From Kitasatospora sp. NA04385 (lineage in GTDB: Bacteria > Actinomycetota > Actinomycetes > Streptomycetales > Streptomycetaceae): DNA of 64,000 nucleotides. Numbering within the stretch: position 1 is the stretch's first letter; every line of letters starts with the position of its first letter. The position numbers and the translations under genes were made by a program. Location of the stretch: assembly GCF_013364235.1 (NCBI RefSeq), contig NZ_CP054919.1:4621249-4685248 (forward strand), in the 5' to 3' direction. The notes under the pieces are model-generated. The model saw only the letters and a program-made list of their open reading frames with translations. It ran no database searches and was not told the DNA's origin. Positions 8,032 to 18,689 of the stretch are shown one piece after another.

Positions 8032-8391
8032 ATGAATGCCTACGCGCCGATCCTCGTACTCGGTGCCATCGCCGCGGCGTTCGCGGTCGGCTCCGTCGTG
8101 ATGGCCTCGCTCACCGGCCCGAAGCGCTACAACCGGGCCAAGTTGGAGGCGTACGAGTGCGGTATCGAACCGACCCCGCAGCCGGTGGGCGGCGGGCGGT
8201 TCCCGATCAAGTACTACCTGACGGCGATGCTGTTCATCGTCTTCGACATCGAGATCGTCTTCCTCTACCCGTGGGCGGTCAGCTTCGACGCCCTGGGGAT
8301 CTTCGGGCTGGTCGAGATGCTCCTGTTCATCGCCACCGTGTTCGTCGCCTACGCCTACGTCTGGCGCCGCGGCGGCCTGGAGTGGGACTGA
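8032..8391 (+). CDS. nuoA: NADH-quinone oxidoreductase subunit A
   Basis: NuoA is a small membrane subunit at the junction of the hydrophilic and membrane arms of complex I. The 119-residue protein has three transmembrane helices and the conserved loop KLEAYECGIEP, where the Cys lies in the quinone-channel loop, followed by the FPIKYYLTAMLFIVFDIE signature. ATG 8032 is chosen because GGAGGGAGC precedes it and family similarity begins there, although the frame is open to 7933. It is the first gene of the nuo operon; 77 bp separate it from nuoB. Confidence 0.96.
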   Translation: MNAYAPILVLGAIAAAFAVGSVVMASLTGPKRYNRAKLEAYECGIEPTPQPVGGGRFPIKYYLTAMLFIVFDIEIVFLYPWAVSFDALGIFGLVEMLLFIATVFVAYAYVWRRGGLEWD

Positions 8392-8417
8392 CCACCGGCC
8401 GCCGCCGGGCGCGGCGT

Positions 8418-8435
8418 TTGTGAACGGGCGGACAA
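8418..8435 (+). promoter_or_regulatory. Possible second Rex-type half site between nuoA and nuoB
   Basis: The sequence TTGTGAA-CGGG-CGGACAA has a perfect left arm and 4 of 7 matches in the right arm. It lies in the only sizeable gap inside the front of the nuo operon. On its own it is weak; it is noted because TTGTGAA is rare in DNA of this composition and occurs three times within about 800 bp here. Confidence 0.25.
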
Positions 8436-8468
8436 GCCACCGGAGTCGAGGGCATTGAGAGGGAACTG

Positions 8469-9023
8469 ATGGGTATCGAGGAGAAGCTGCCGAGCGGCTT
8501 TCTGCTCACCAGCGTGGAGGCCGCCGCGGGCTGGGTGCGGAAGGCTTCGGTCTTCCCGGCCACCTTCGGTCTGGCCTGCTGCGCGATCGAGATGATGACC
8601 ACCGGCGCGGGCCGCTACGACCTGGCCCGGTTCGGCATGGAGGTCTTCCGCGGCTCGCCCCGGCAGGCCGACCTGATGATCGTGGCCGGCCGGGTCAGCC
8701 AGAAGATGGCGCCGGTGCTGCGGCAGGTCTACGACCAGATGCCGAACCCGAAGTGGGTCATCTCGATGGGCGTGTGCGCCTCCTCCGGCGGCATGTTCAA
8801 CAACTACGCGATCGTCCAGGGCGTCGACCACATCGTCCCCGTGGACATCTACCTGCCGGGCTGCCCGCCCCGCCCGGAGATGCTGCTGGACGCGATCGTC
8901 AAGCTGCACGACAAGATCCAGCACGAGAAGCTCGGCGTGAACCGCCGCCGGGCCGAGGAGGAGGCCGAGCGCCTCGCGCTGCAGGCCGTCCCGACCAGCG
9001 AGATGCGGGGGCTGCTGCGATGA
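8469..9023 (+). CDS. nuoB: NADH-quinone oxidoreductase subunit B
   Basis: NuoB (184 residues) carries the terminal [4Fe-4S] cluster N2, which passes electrons to menaquinone. The ligand cysteines are visible as the tandem pair in FGLACCAIEMM, in VCASSGGMF and in LPGCPPRPEM. The length is normal for actinobacteria, with a charged C-terminal tail (RRRAEEEAER). ATG 8469 is preceded by GAGAGGGA. Its stop overlaps the nuoC start by four bases (ATGA), so translation is coupled. The protein sits at the base of the peripheral arm, against NuoD and NuoH. Confidence 0.97.
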   Translation: MGIEEKLPSGFLLTSVEAAAGWVRKASVFPATFGLACCAIEMMTTGAGRYDLARFGMEVFRGSPRQADLMIVAGRVSQKMAPVLRQVYDQMPNPKWVISMGVCASSGGMFNNYAIVQGVDHIVPVDIYLPGCPPRPEMLLDAIVKLHDKIQHEKLGVNRRRAEEEAERLALQAVPTSEMRGLLR

Positions 9024-9742
9024 GCGACTCCGACAAGCCGGAGCAGGCGCCCGACGTCCCGGCGACCCGGCGGGAGATCCCGGTCGAGGTGGTCGGCGCC
9101 CGGCAGGGCATGTTCGGCGCCCACGGCACCGGCGACACCTCCGGCTTCGGCGGCCTGACCGCGCCGATCGTGCTGCCCGGCGCCGGCGAGCGCCCGTACG
9201 GCGGCTGGTTCGACGAGGTGGCCGACGAGTTCGAGGGCGCGCTGGAGGAGCAGGGCCTCGACCCGGCGGACGTCATCGAGAAGACGGTGGTCGACCGCGG
9301 CGAACTGACCTTCCACGTGGACCGCGCGCACCTGCTCAAGGCGGTGCGGATCCTGCGCGACGACCCGGCGCTGCGCTTCGAACTCTGCCTGGGCGTCAGC
9401 GGCGTGCACTACCCGCACGACAAGGGCCGGGAACTGCACGCGGTCTACCACCTGCGCTCGATCACCCACACCCGGCTGATCCGGCTGGAGGTCACCGCGC
9501 CCGACGCGGACCCGCGCGTCCCGTCGGTGGTGAGCGTCTACCCGACCAACGACTGGCACGAGCGGGAGACCTACGACTTCTTCGGCCTGGTCTTCGAGGG
9601 CCACCCGGCGCTCACCCGGATCATGATGCCGGACGACTGGCTGGGGCACCCGCAGCGCAAGGACTACCCGCTCGGCGGCATCCCCGTCGAGTACAAGGGC
9701 GCCCAGATCCCGGCTCCCGACCAGCGGAGGTCGTACAGCTGA
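9020..9742 (+). CDS. nuoC: NADH-quinone oxidoreductase subunit C
   Basis: NuoC (240 residues) is a cluster-free subunit of the connecting part of complex I. The signature HYPHDKGRELHAVYHLRSITHTR is split here as HYPHDKGREL and the ERETYDFFGLVFEGHPALTRI motif of the 30-kDa family. The N-terminal 70 residues, with the RQGMFGAHGTGDTSGFGG stretch, are an actinobacterial extension. It overlaps nuoB by four bases and nuoD by one, as expected of a coupled operon. It is separate from nuoD, unlike the fused NuoCD of enterobacteria. Confidence 0.96.
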   Translation: MSDSDKPEQAPDVPATRREIPVEVVGARQGMFGAHGTGDTSGFGGLTAPIVLPGAGERPYGGWFDEVADEFEGALEEQGLDPADVIEKTVVDRGELTFHVDRAHLLKAVRILRDDPALRFELCLGVSGVHYPHDKGRELHAVYHLRSITHTRLIRLEVTAPDADPRVPSVVSVYPTNDWHERETYDFFGLVFEGHPALTRIMMPDDWLGHPQRKDYPLGGIPVEYKGAQIPAPDQRRSYS

Positions 9743-11070
9743 TGAGCAGCACCCACTACGAAGCAGGAGCCCGGGAGACCACCGAGGGACGGGTCTTCAC
9801 CGTCACCGGCGGCGACTGGGGCGAGGTCGCCGAGGCGGTGGCCGGCGCCGACGACGAGCGGATCATCGTCAACATGGGCCCGCAGCACCCGTCCACCCAC
9901 GGCGTGCTGCGGCTGATCCTGGAGATCGACGGCGAGACGGTCACCGAGGCCCGCTGCGGCATCGGCTACCTGCACACCGGCATCGAGAAGAACATGGAGT
10001 TCCGCAACTGGGTGCAGGGCACCACGTTCGTGACGCGGATGGACTACCTCACCCCGCTGTACAACGAGACCGCCTACTGCCTGGCCGTGGAGAAGCTGCT
10101 CGGCATCACCGCGGACGTGCCCGAGCGGGCCACCGTGATCCGGGTGCTGATGATGGAGCTCAACCGGATCTCCTCGCACCTGGTGGCGCTGGCCACCGGC
10201 GGCATGGAGATCGGCTCCACCACCCTGATGATCTACGGCTTCCGGGACCGCGAGACCGTCCTGGACATCTTCGAGCTGGTCACCGGCCTGCGGATGAACC
10301 ACGCCTACGTCCGCCCCGGCGGCCTGGCCCAGGACCTGCCGCCCGGCGCGGTCGACAAGATCCGCGAGGGCGTCAACCTGCTGCGCTCGCGGATGCACGA
10401 GTACGACAAGCTGGCCACCGACAACCCGGTGTTCAAGGCCCGGCTGGTCGACGTCGGCTTCCTCGACCTGCCCGGCTGCCTGGCGCTCGGCGCCACCGGC
10501 CCGATCCTGCGGGCCACCGGGCTGCCGCACGACCTGCGCAAGTCCGACCCGTACTGCGGGTACGAGACGTACGACTTCGACGTCGCGGTGGCCGACACCG
10601 CGGACTCCTACGGGCGGTTCCTGATCCGCCTGGAGGAGATGAAGCAGTCGCTGCGGATCGTCGAGCAGTGCCTGGAGCGGCTGAGGCCCGGGCCGGTCAT
10701 GGTGGCCGACAAGAAGATCGCCTGGCCGTCCCAGCTGGCCGTCGGCCCCGACGGCATGGGCAACTCGCTGGACCACATCCGGAAGATCATGGGCACCTCG
10801 ATGGAGGCCCTGATCCACCACTTCAAGCTGGTCACCGAGGGCTTCAAGGTGCCGGTGGGCCAGGCCTACGCCGCGGTGGAGTCGCCCAAGGGCGAACTCG
10901 GCGTGCACGTGGTCAGCGACGGCGGCACCCGGCCCTACCGGGTGCACTTCCGCGACCCGTCGTTCACCAACCTGCAGACGATGGCCGCGATGTGCGAGGG
11001 CGGCCCGCTGGCCGACGTGATCGTGGCGGTGGCCGGGATCGACCCGGTGATGGGAGGCGTGGACCGGTGA
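9742..11070 (+). CDS. nuoD: NADH-quinone oxidoreductase subunit D
   Basis: NuoD (442 residues, 49-kDa family) forms the quinone-binding cavity with NuoB. It is related to the large subunit of [NiFe] hydrogenases but has lost the metal site. The conserved NMGPQHPSTHGVLRL, GYLHTGIEKNMEF and ESPKGELGVHVVSDG stretches are all present, with the His/Tyr-containing quinone pocket in HPSTHG. The first 45 residues are a variable extension. ATG 9742 shares one base with the nuoC stop, and the 3' end overlaps nuoE by four bases. Confidence 0.97.
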   Translation: MSSTHYEAGARETTEGRVFTVTGGDWGEVAEAVAGADDERIIVNMGPQHPSTHGVLRLILEIDGETVTEARCGIGYLHTGIEKNMEFRNWVQGTTFVTRMDYLTPLYNETAYCLAVEKLLGITADVPERATVIRVLMMELNRISSHLVALATGGMEIGSTTLMIYGFRDRETVLDIFELVTGLRMNHAYVRPGGLAQDLPPGAVDKIREGVNLLRSRMHEYDKLATDNPVFKARLVDVGFLDLPGCLALGATGPILRATGLPHDLRKSDPYCGYETYDFDVAVADTADSYGRFLIRLEEMKQSLRIVEQCLERLRPGPVMVADKKIAWPSQLAVGPDGMGNSLDHIRKIMGTSMEALIHHFKLVTEGFKVPVGQAYAAVESPKGELGVHVVSDGGTRPYRVHFRDPSFTNLQTMAAMCEGGPLADVIVAVAGIDPVMGGVDR

Positions 11071-11806
11071 GCAGCACAGAACTCGGCCTGCCGGCACTGC
11101 CGGCCAAGCCCTACCCGCCGGAGGTCGAGGCCCGACTCGCCGCCGACGCGCGGGAGTTGATCGACCGCTACCCGCAGTCCCGGTCCGCCCTGCTGCCGCT
11201 GCTGCACCTGGTGCAGGCCGAGGACGGCTGCGTCACCCCGACCGGCATCCGGTTCTGCGCCGAGCAGTTGGAGCTGACCACCGCCGAGGTCACCGCGGTC
11301 GCCACCTTCTACACGATGTACCGGCGTCGCCCGGCCGGCGAGTACCACGTCGGCGTGTGCACCAACACGCTGTGCGCGGTGCTCGGCGGCGACCAGATCT
11401 TCGACGAGCTCTCCGAGCACCTCGGCATCGCCAACAACCGCACCACCGACGACGGTTCGGTCTCGATCGAGCGGATCGAGTGCAACGCGGCCTGCGACTA
11501 CGCCCCCGTGGTGATGGTCAACTGGGAGTTCTTCGACAACCAGACGCCCGAGAGCGCCAAGCAGCTGGTCGACCGGCTGCGCGCCGGGCAGGAGGTCAGC
11601 CCCACCCGCGGCGCCAAGCTCTGCTCGTTCAAGGAGACCTCCCGCATCCTGGCCGGGTTCGCCGACGAACGCCCCGGCGCGAACGACGAGTCCGGGGCCG
11701 GCGGCGCCCCCTCGCTGGCCGGCCTGCGGCTGGCCAAGGGCGAGGCGCTGCCCGGCACCCCGGGCGCCAAGGTGGTCTCCCCCCGGCACGAAGGGACGGA
11801 AGCGTG

Positions 11807-11807
<1 letters not shown>
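11067..11807 (+). CDS. nuoE: NADH-quinone oxidoreductase subunit E
   Basis: NuoE (246 residues) holds the [2Fe-2S] cluster N1a in a thioredoxin-like fold and works with NuoF in NADH oxidation. The ligands are visible in VCTNTLCAV (C-x4-C) and in ECNAACDYAP (C-x3-C). The N-terminal helical part contains the family's LLPLLHLVQAEDGCVTP segment. A tail of about 60 residues after the cluster domain, rich in Gly/Ala, is typical of streptomycetes. GTG 11067 overlaps the nuoD stop (GTGA). Confidence 0.96.
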
Positions 11808-13161
<1,354 letters not shown>

Positions 13162-13165
<4 letters not shown>

Positions 13166-15602
13166 CGGTCACGGAGCCTTCCACCCAGACCGAGCTGGTC
13201 ACGCTCACCATCGACGGCGTCGAGGTCAGCGTCCCCAAGGGCACGCTGGTGATCCGCGCCGCCGAGCAGATCGGCACCCAGATCCCGCGCTTCTGCGACC
13301 ACCCGCTGCTCGACCCCGCCGGGGCGTGCCGCCAGTGCATCGTGGAGGTCGAGGGGCAGCGCAAGCCGGTCGCCTCCTGCACCATCCCGGTCGCCGAGGG
13401 CATGGTGGTGCGCACCCAGCTGTCCTCGCCGGTCGCCGAGAAGGCGCAGCGCGGCGTGATGGAACTGCTGCTGATCAACCACCCGCTGGACTGCCCGGTC
13501 TGCGACAAGGGCGGCGAGTGCCCGCTGCAGAACCAGGCGATGTCCACCGGCGACCCCGACTCCCGGTTCGAGGGCGTCAAGCGGACGTACGAGAAGCCCG
13601 TCCCGCTCTCCACCCAGGTGCTGCTGGACCGCGAGCGCTGCGTGCTGTGCGCGCGCTGCACCCGCTTCTCGCAGCAGATCGCCGGCGACCCGTTCATCGA
13701 CCTGGTCGAGCGCGGCGCGCTCCAGCAGGTCGGCACCGGCGTCGACCAGCCGCTGGACTCGTACTTCTCCGGCAACACCATCCAGATCTGCCCGGTCGGC
13801 GCGCTCACCTCCGCCGCCTACCGGTTCCGCTCCCGCCCGTTCGACCTGGTGTCCTCCCCGTCGGTGTGCGAGCACTGCTCGGCCGGCTGCGGGCAGCGCA
13901 CCGACCACCGGCGCGGCAAGGTGATGCGGCGCCTGGCCGGCAACGAGCCGGAGGTCAACGAGGAGTGGAACTGCGACAAGGGCCGCTTCGCGTTCCGCTA
14001 CGCCCAGCAGCGCGACCGGTTCACCGCGCCGATGGTCCGCCGGGACGGCGAACTCGTCGCCGCGTCCTGGCCGGAGGCGCTGGCCCGGGCCGCCGAGGGG
14101 CTGCGCGGGGCGCGCGCCGCGGTGCTCGCGGGCGGCCGGGTGACGGTCGAGGACGCGTACGGCTACGGCAAGTTCGCCCGCGTCGCGCTCGGCACCAACG
14201 ACGTCGACTTCCGCTCCCGGCCGCACAGCGGCGAGGAGGCCGACTTCCTGGCCGCGGCCGTCGCCGGACACGGGGTCGACCTGGACGGCGGCGGGGTCTC
14301 CTACCGGCAGCTGGAGGCCGCACCGGCCGTGCTGCTGGTCGGCCTGGAGGCCGAGGAGGAGGCGCCGATCGTCTTCCTGCGGCTGCGCAAGGCCAACCGG
14401 GCGTCCGGGCTGCGGGTGTTCTCGATCGCCTCGCACGCCTCCCGGGGCCTGGCCAAGCTGCGCGGCGCGCTGCTGCCCGCCGCCCCCGGCACCGAGGTCG
14501 AGTGGCTGGGCGCGCTGGCCGGCGAGGAGGTGCTCGCCGACGACGCCGGGCGGTGCGCGGACGCGCTGCGCTCCCCGGGCGCCGTGCTGCTGGTCGGCGA
14601 GCGGCTCGCGCAGACCGCCGGCGGCCTGACCGCCGCACTGCGCCTGGCGCACGCCACCGGGGCGAAGCTCGCCTGGGTGCCGCGCCGGGCCGGCGAGCGG
14701 GCGCCGTCGAGGCGGGCGCGCTGCCCGGGCTGCTGCCCGGCGGCCGGGCCGTCGCGGTGCCCGCCGCCCGCGCCGACGCCGCCGCGCACTGGGGCGGCGG
14801 CGAACTGCCGGCCCGCCCCGGCCGCGACACCGGCCAGATCCTGGCCGCCGCGGTGCAGGGCGAGCTGGACGCGCTGGTGGTCGGCGGCGTCGGCCTGGAC
14901 GACCTGCCGGACCCGGCGCTCGCCGAGGAGGCGCTCGCCCGGGTCGGCTTCGTGCTCTCGCTGGAGCTGCGCCCGTCCGCGGTCACCGCGCACGCCGACG
15001 TGGTGCTGCCGGTCGCGGCGGTCGCCGAGAAGGCCGGCACCTTCCTGGACTGGGAGGGCCGGGTCCGGATGTTCGAACCGGCGCTCAAGCCCGACCAGTT
15101 GATGCAGCGTCACCTGCACGCCGACGTCCGGGTGCTGAACATGGTCGCGGACGCGCTGGGCCGGCCGATCGGCCTGCCCGACGTCCGGGCGGCCCGGCTG
15201 GAGCTGGACCGCTTCGCCCCGTGGGCGGGCGACCGCCCGGCCGCGCCCGCCGCGCTGCCCGCCGTGCTGCCCCGCCCGGCCACCGGGCAGGCCGTGCTGG
15301 CCGGCCACCGGATGCTGCTGGACCACGGCTCGCTGCAGGAGGGCGACGCGCACCTGGCCGGCACCCGGCACGCCGCGGTGGCCCGGCTGTCGGCCGCCAC
15401 CGCCGCCGAGATCGGCGCGGGCGCCGCGCTGCGGGTCACCGGCCCGGCCGGGTCGCTGACCCTGCCGCTGGAGATCACCGACGCGATGCCGGACCGCACG
15501 GTCTGGCTGCCGCTCAACTCGACGCCGGACGGCGGCGCGTACCGCGCGCTCGGCACCACGGTCGGCCACCTGGTCACCATCGCCCCGGCGGAGGAATCAT
15601 GA
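13162..15602 (+). CDS. nuoG: NADH-quinone oxidoreductase subunit G, interrupted by a frameshift
   Basis: NuoG carries several Fe-S clusters of the peripheral arm. The frame from GTG 13162 has the [2Fe-2S] ferredoxin part (CDHPLLDPAGACRQC), the histidine-ligated 4Fe part (CPVCDKGGECPLQ) and CVLCARCTRF...ICPVGAL. It then runs into the molybdopterin-oxidoreductase-like domain. After AWVPRRAGER the family sequence stops, and it resumes in the next frame as GAVEAGALPGLLPGG, continuing to the stop at 15602. One G restored to the GGG run at 14699-14701 joins the halves into about 813 residues, the normal size. The 5' end overlaps nuoF and the 3' end overlaps nuoH, as in an intact operon. A sequencing error is most likely; a real mutation is possible. 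Confidence 0.9.
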
Positions 15603-16948
15603 GCCCCCTCGCTGCCCCCCTCTCCGCCCCCCTGGCCGCCGCCGACACGCTCGGCTTCTTCGGCCGCGACCCGTGGTGGCTGGTGCTGCTGAAGGCGGTG
15701 TTCTGCTTCGCGTTCCTGGTCCTGACGGTGCTGATCGCCATCGTCTGGGAGCGCAAGGTGGTCGCCTGGATGCAGCTGCGGATCGGCCCGAACCGGCACG
15801 GCCCGTGGGGCCTGCTGCAGTCGCTGGCCGACGGCGTGAAGCTGGCGCTGAAGGAAGACCTGGTGGTCAAGGGCGCCGACAAGGCGGTCTACGTGCTGGC
15901 GCCGATCGTCGCGGCGATCCCCGCGTTCATGGCGTTCGCGGTGATCCCGTTCGGCCCGGCCGACAACCAGGTGTCGATCTTCGGCACCCGGACGCCGCTC
16001 CAGCTGACCGACCTGCCGATCGCGCTGCTGTACATCCTGGCCACCGCCTCGGTGGGCATCTACGGCATCGTGCTGGCGGGCTGGTCGTCCGGTTCGACGT
16101 ACCCGCTGCTCGGCGGCATCCGCTCCTCCGCCCAGATGATCAGCTACGAGATCGCGATGGGCCTGTCGTTCGCGGCGGTGTTCATCTACTCGGGCTCGAT
16201 GTCGACCTCGGAGATCGTCTCCTCGCAGCAGCCGACCTGGTTCGCGGTGCTGCTGCCGGTGTCGTTCATCGTGTACGTCATCGCGATGGTCGGCGAGACC
16301 AACCGGGCGCCGTTCGACCTCCCGGAGGCCGAGGGCGAGCTGGTCGGCGGCTTCAACACCGAGTACTCCTCGCTGAAGTTCGCGATGTTCATGCTGGCCG
16401 AGTACGTCAACATGGTCACCGTCTCGGCGGTCGCCTCCACGCTGTTCCTGGGCGGCTGGCGCGCCCCGTGGCCGATCTCCACCTTCTGGGAGGGCGCGAA
16501 CCACGGCTGGTGGCCGATGCTGTGGATCGTGCTGAAGATCCAGCTGCTGCTGTTCTTCTTCATCTGGCTGCGCGGCACCCTGCCCCGGCTGCGCTACGAC
16601 CAGTTCATGAAGCTCGGCTGGAAGGTGCTGATCCCGGTCTCGCTGGTGTGGCTGGTGATGGTGGCCACCGTGCGGGCGCTGCGCAACGAGGGCTACGACT
16701 TCGCCAAGGTGGTGCTGTACGTCGGCGCGCCGCTGGCGGCGGTGCTGCTGGTCGCGCTGGTCGTCGACCTGCTGCGGAAGAAGCCCGCGCCCGCTCCGGA
16801 GCCGGAGCCCGCGTTCGACCCGATGGCCGGGGGCTACCCCGTACCGCCGCTGCCCGGGCAGGAACTGCCGCCCGTCCCGCGCCGCCGCCGCCGGACCCCG
16901 CAACTCCAGGACGCCCTCAACGGGGCCGACCATTCCGAAGGGAGCTGA
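15599..16948 (+). CDS. nuoH: NADH-quinone oxidoreductase subunit H
   Basis: NuoH (449 residues) is the membrane subunit that closes the quinone chamber and couples reduction to proton pumping. It has about eight or nine transmembrane helices and the signature loops WERKVVAWMQLRIGPNRHGP and GETNRAPFDLPEAEGELVGGF. In the latter, the acidic residues are essential in homologues. The C-terminus adds a Pro-rich charged tail of about 60 residues (PAPEPEPAFDP...PRRRRR), an actinobacterial feature. ATG 15599 overlaps the nuoG stop by four bases, which shows that the second nuoG frame is the natural one. Confidence 0.97.
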   Translation: MSPLAAPLSAPLAAADTLGFFGRDPWWLVLLKAVFCFAFLVLTVLIAIVWERKVVAWMQLRIGPNRHGPWGLLQSLADGVKLALKEDLVVKGADKAVYVLAPIVAAIPAFMAFAVIPFGPADNQVSIFGTRTPLQLTDLPIALLYILATASVGIYGIVLAGWSSGSTYPLLGGIRSSAQMISYEIAMGLSFAAVFIYSGSMSTSEIVSSQQPTWFAVLLPVSFIVYVIAMVGETNRAPFDLPEAEGELVGGFNTEYSSLKFAMFMLAEYVNMVTVSAVASTLFLGGWRAPWPISTFWEGANHGWWPMLWIVLKIQLLLFFFIWLRGTLPRLRYDQFMKLGWKVLIPVSLVWLVMVATVRALRNEGYDFAKVVLYVGAPLAAVLLVALVVDLLRKKPAPAPEPEPAFDPMAGGYPVPPLPGQELPPVPRRRRRTPQLQDALNGADHSEGS

Positions 16949-16954
16949 TCCGAG

Positions 16955-17536
16955 ATGCCTGACGAATCGTCAGAGAAGTCGATCCTCGGGCCGGCCGCCG
17001 GCTTCGGCGTGACCTTCAAGGCCATGTTCAAGAAGCGGCTCACCGAGCAGTACCCGGAGTACAAGAAGCCCACCGCTCCGCGCTTCCACGGCCGCCACCA
17101 GCTGAACCGGCACCCGGACGGCCTGGAGAAGTGCGTCGGCTGCGAGCTGTGCGCCTGGGCCTGTCCGGCCGACGCGATCTACGTCGAGGGCGCCGACAAC
17201 CGGGACGAGGAGCGCTACTCGCCCGGCGAGCGCTACGGCGCGGTCTACCAGATCAACTACGCCCGCTGCATCCTGTGCGGGCTGTGCGTCGAGGCGTGCC
17301 CGACCCGGGCGCTCACCATGACCAACGAGTACGAGCTGGCGGACTCCTCCCGGCAGGACCTGATCTTCACCAAGGAGCAGCTGCTGGTCGGGCTGTCCGA
17401 GGGCATGGTCGACTCCCCGCACTCGATCTTCCCGGGCGCCGACGAGGGCGCGTACTACCGGGGCGAGGTCACCGGCGCGGCGCCCGGCACCGTCCGGCAG
17501 GAGCGGCCCGACCGCGAGAAGGAGGAGCAGTCATGA
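16955..17536 (+). CDS. nuoI: NADH-quinone oxidoreductase subunit I
   Basis: NuoI (193 residues) is the 2x[4Fe-4S] ferredoxin-like subunit with clusters N6a and N6b, which bridge NuoG to NuoB. Both binding motifs are intact: CVGCELCAWACPADAI and CILCGLCVEACPTRAL. The N-terminal amphipathic GFGVTFKAMFKKRLTEQYP segment anchors it to the membrane face. ATG 16955 follows nuoH by six bases with an AAGGGAG site, and its end overlaps nuoJ by four bases. Confidence 0.97.
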   Translation: MPDESSEKSILGPAAGFGVTFKAMFKKRLTEQYPEYKKPTAPRFHGRHQLNRHPDGLEKCVGCELCAWACPADAIYVEGADNRDEERYSPGERYGAVYQINYARCILCGLCVEACPTRALTMTNEYELADSSRQDLIFTKEQLLVGLSEGMVDSPHSIFPGADEGAYYRGEVTGAAPGTVRQERPDREKEEQS

Positions 17537-18378
17537 CCTCCACCGGCGAGGCCGTGCAGTTCTGGGTGCTGGCCGTGATCGCGGTCGGCGGCGCGCTCGG
17601 CATGCTGCTGATGAAGAAGGCCGTGCACTCGGCGCTCTGCCTGGCGGCGACCATGCTGGCGCTGGCGGTCTGCTACCTGGCGCAGGGCGCGGTGTTCCTG
17701 GGCGTGGTGCAGATCGTGGTCTACACCGGCGCGATCATGATGCTGTTCCTGTTCGTGGTGATGCTGGTGGGCGTCTCGGCGGCCGACTCGCTGAAGGAGC
17801 ACCTGAAGGGCCAGCGGATCGCCGCGGTGCTCTGCGGCCTGGGCTTCGGCGTGCTGCTGATCGCCGGCCTGGCCAACGCGCACCTGCGGAACTTCACCGG
17901 CCTGTCCGAGGCGAACGCCGAGGGCAACGTGCAGGGCCTGGCCCGGCTGATCTTCACCAAGTACGTGTGGGCGTTCGAGGTGACCAGCGCGCTGCTGATC
18001 ACCGCGGCGGTCGGCGCGATGGTGCTGACCCACCGCGAGAAGGTCCGCGCCCCGCTGACCCAGCGCCAGCTGGCCGAGCGGCGGGTCCGGGACAACATCC
18101 AGGTGCCGCCGATGCCCGCCCCCGGCGTGTACGCCCGGCACAACGCGGTGGACGTCCCGGCGCTGCTGCCGGACGGCACCGTCGCCGAGGACTCGGTGAT
18201 GGGCACCCTGCGCGAGCGCGGCCAGGTCCGCGACGTCAGCCAGGAGATGCTCAAGCGGATGGCCGAGCTGGAGGAGACCACGGCCGACTGGCTGGGCCGC
18301 CCGTCCTCCGCCCGCCCGCGGGTCACCGGGCCGCGCCAGGCGCTGGAGACCGTGCCGACCAAGGAGGAGGCGGAGTGA
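17533..18378 (+). CDS. nuoJ: NADH-quinone oxidoreductase subunit J
   Basis: NuoJ (281 residues) is a membrane subunit with five transmembrane helices in its first 170 residues, including the broken helix with VVQIVVYTGAIMMLFLFVVML that moves during the pumping cycle. The last 110 residues are hydrophilic (PPMPAPGVYARHNAVDVPALLPDG...), an extension common in streptomycetes. ATG 17533 overlaps the nuoI stop, and the 3' end overlaps nuoK (GTGA). Confidence 0.96.
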   Translation: MTSTGEAVQFWVLAVIAVGGALGMLLMKKAVHSALCLAATMLALAVCYLAQGAVFLGVVQIVVYTGAIMMLFLFVVMLVGVSAADSLKEHLKGQRIAAVLCGLGFGVLLIAGLANAHLRNFTGLSEANAEGNVQGLARLIFTKYVWAFEVTSALLITAAVGAMVLTHREKVRAPLTQRQLAERRVRDNIQVPPMPAPGVYARHNAVDVPALLPDGTVAEDSVMGTLRERGQVRDVSQEMLKRMAELEETTADWLGRPSSARPRVTGPRQALETVPTKEEAE

Positions 18379-18674
18379 ACCCGGCCAACTACCTGTACCT
18401 CGCCGCGCTGCTGTTCACCATCGGCGCCTCCGGGGTGCTGCTGCGGCGCAACGCGATCGTGCTGTTCATGTGCGTGGAGCTGATGCTGAACGCCTCGAAC
18501 CTGGCGCTGGTCACCTTCTCCCGGATGCACGGCAACCTGGACGGCCAGATCCTCGCGTTCTTCACCATGGTGGTGGCGGCGGCCGAGGTCGTGGTCGGCC
18601 TCGCCATCATCGTCTCCATCTTCCGGACCAGGCACTCCGCTTCGGTCGACGACAGCAACCTGATGAAGCTGTAG
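18375..18674 (+). CDS. nuoK: NADH-quinone oxidoreductase subunit K
   Basis: NuoK (99 residues, MrpC-like) has three transmembrane helices with the two buried glutamates of the proton path, one in FMCVELMLNASNLAL and one in AAAEVVVGLAI. Length and order are standard. GTG 18375 overlaps the nuoJ stop by four bases. A 15-bp gap with GGCGGAGGG leads to nuoL. Confidence 0.97.
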   Translation: MNPANYLYLAALLFTIGASGVLLRRNAIVLFMCVELMLNASNLALVTFSRMHGNLDGQILAFFTMVVAAAEVVVGLAIIVSIFRTRHSASVDDSNLMKL

Positions 18675-18689
18675 GCGGAGGGCCCCTCA

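Noticed and set aside
7933..8391. N-terminal extension of nuoA by 33 residues
   Set aside because: NuoA similarity begins at 8032, where a good ribosome site is found, and the extension would overlap the Rex-like operator region.
13326..15602. A separate gene for the C-terminal domain of NuoG
   Set aside because: The part before about 14700 in this frame is a shadow, and there is no start with a ribosome site at the break; a frameshift in one gene explains it better.
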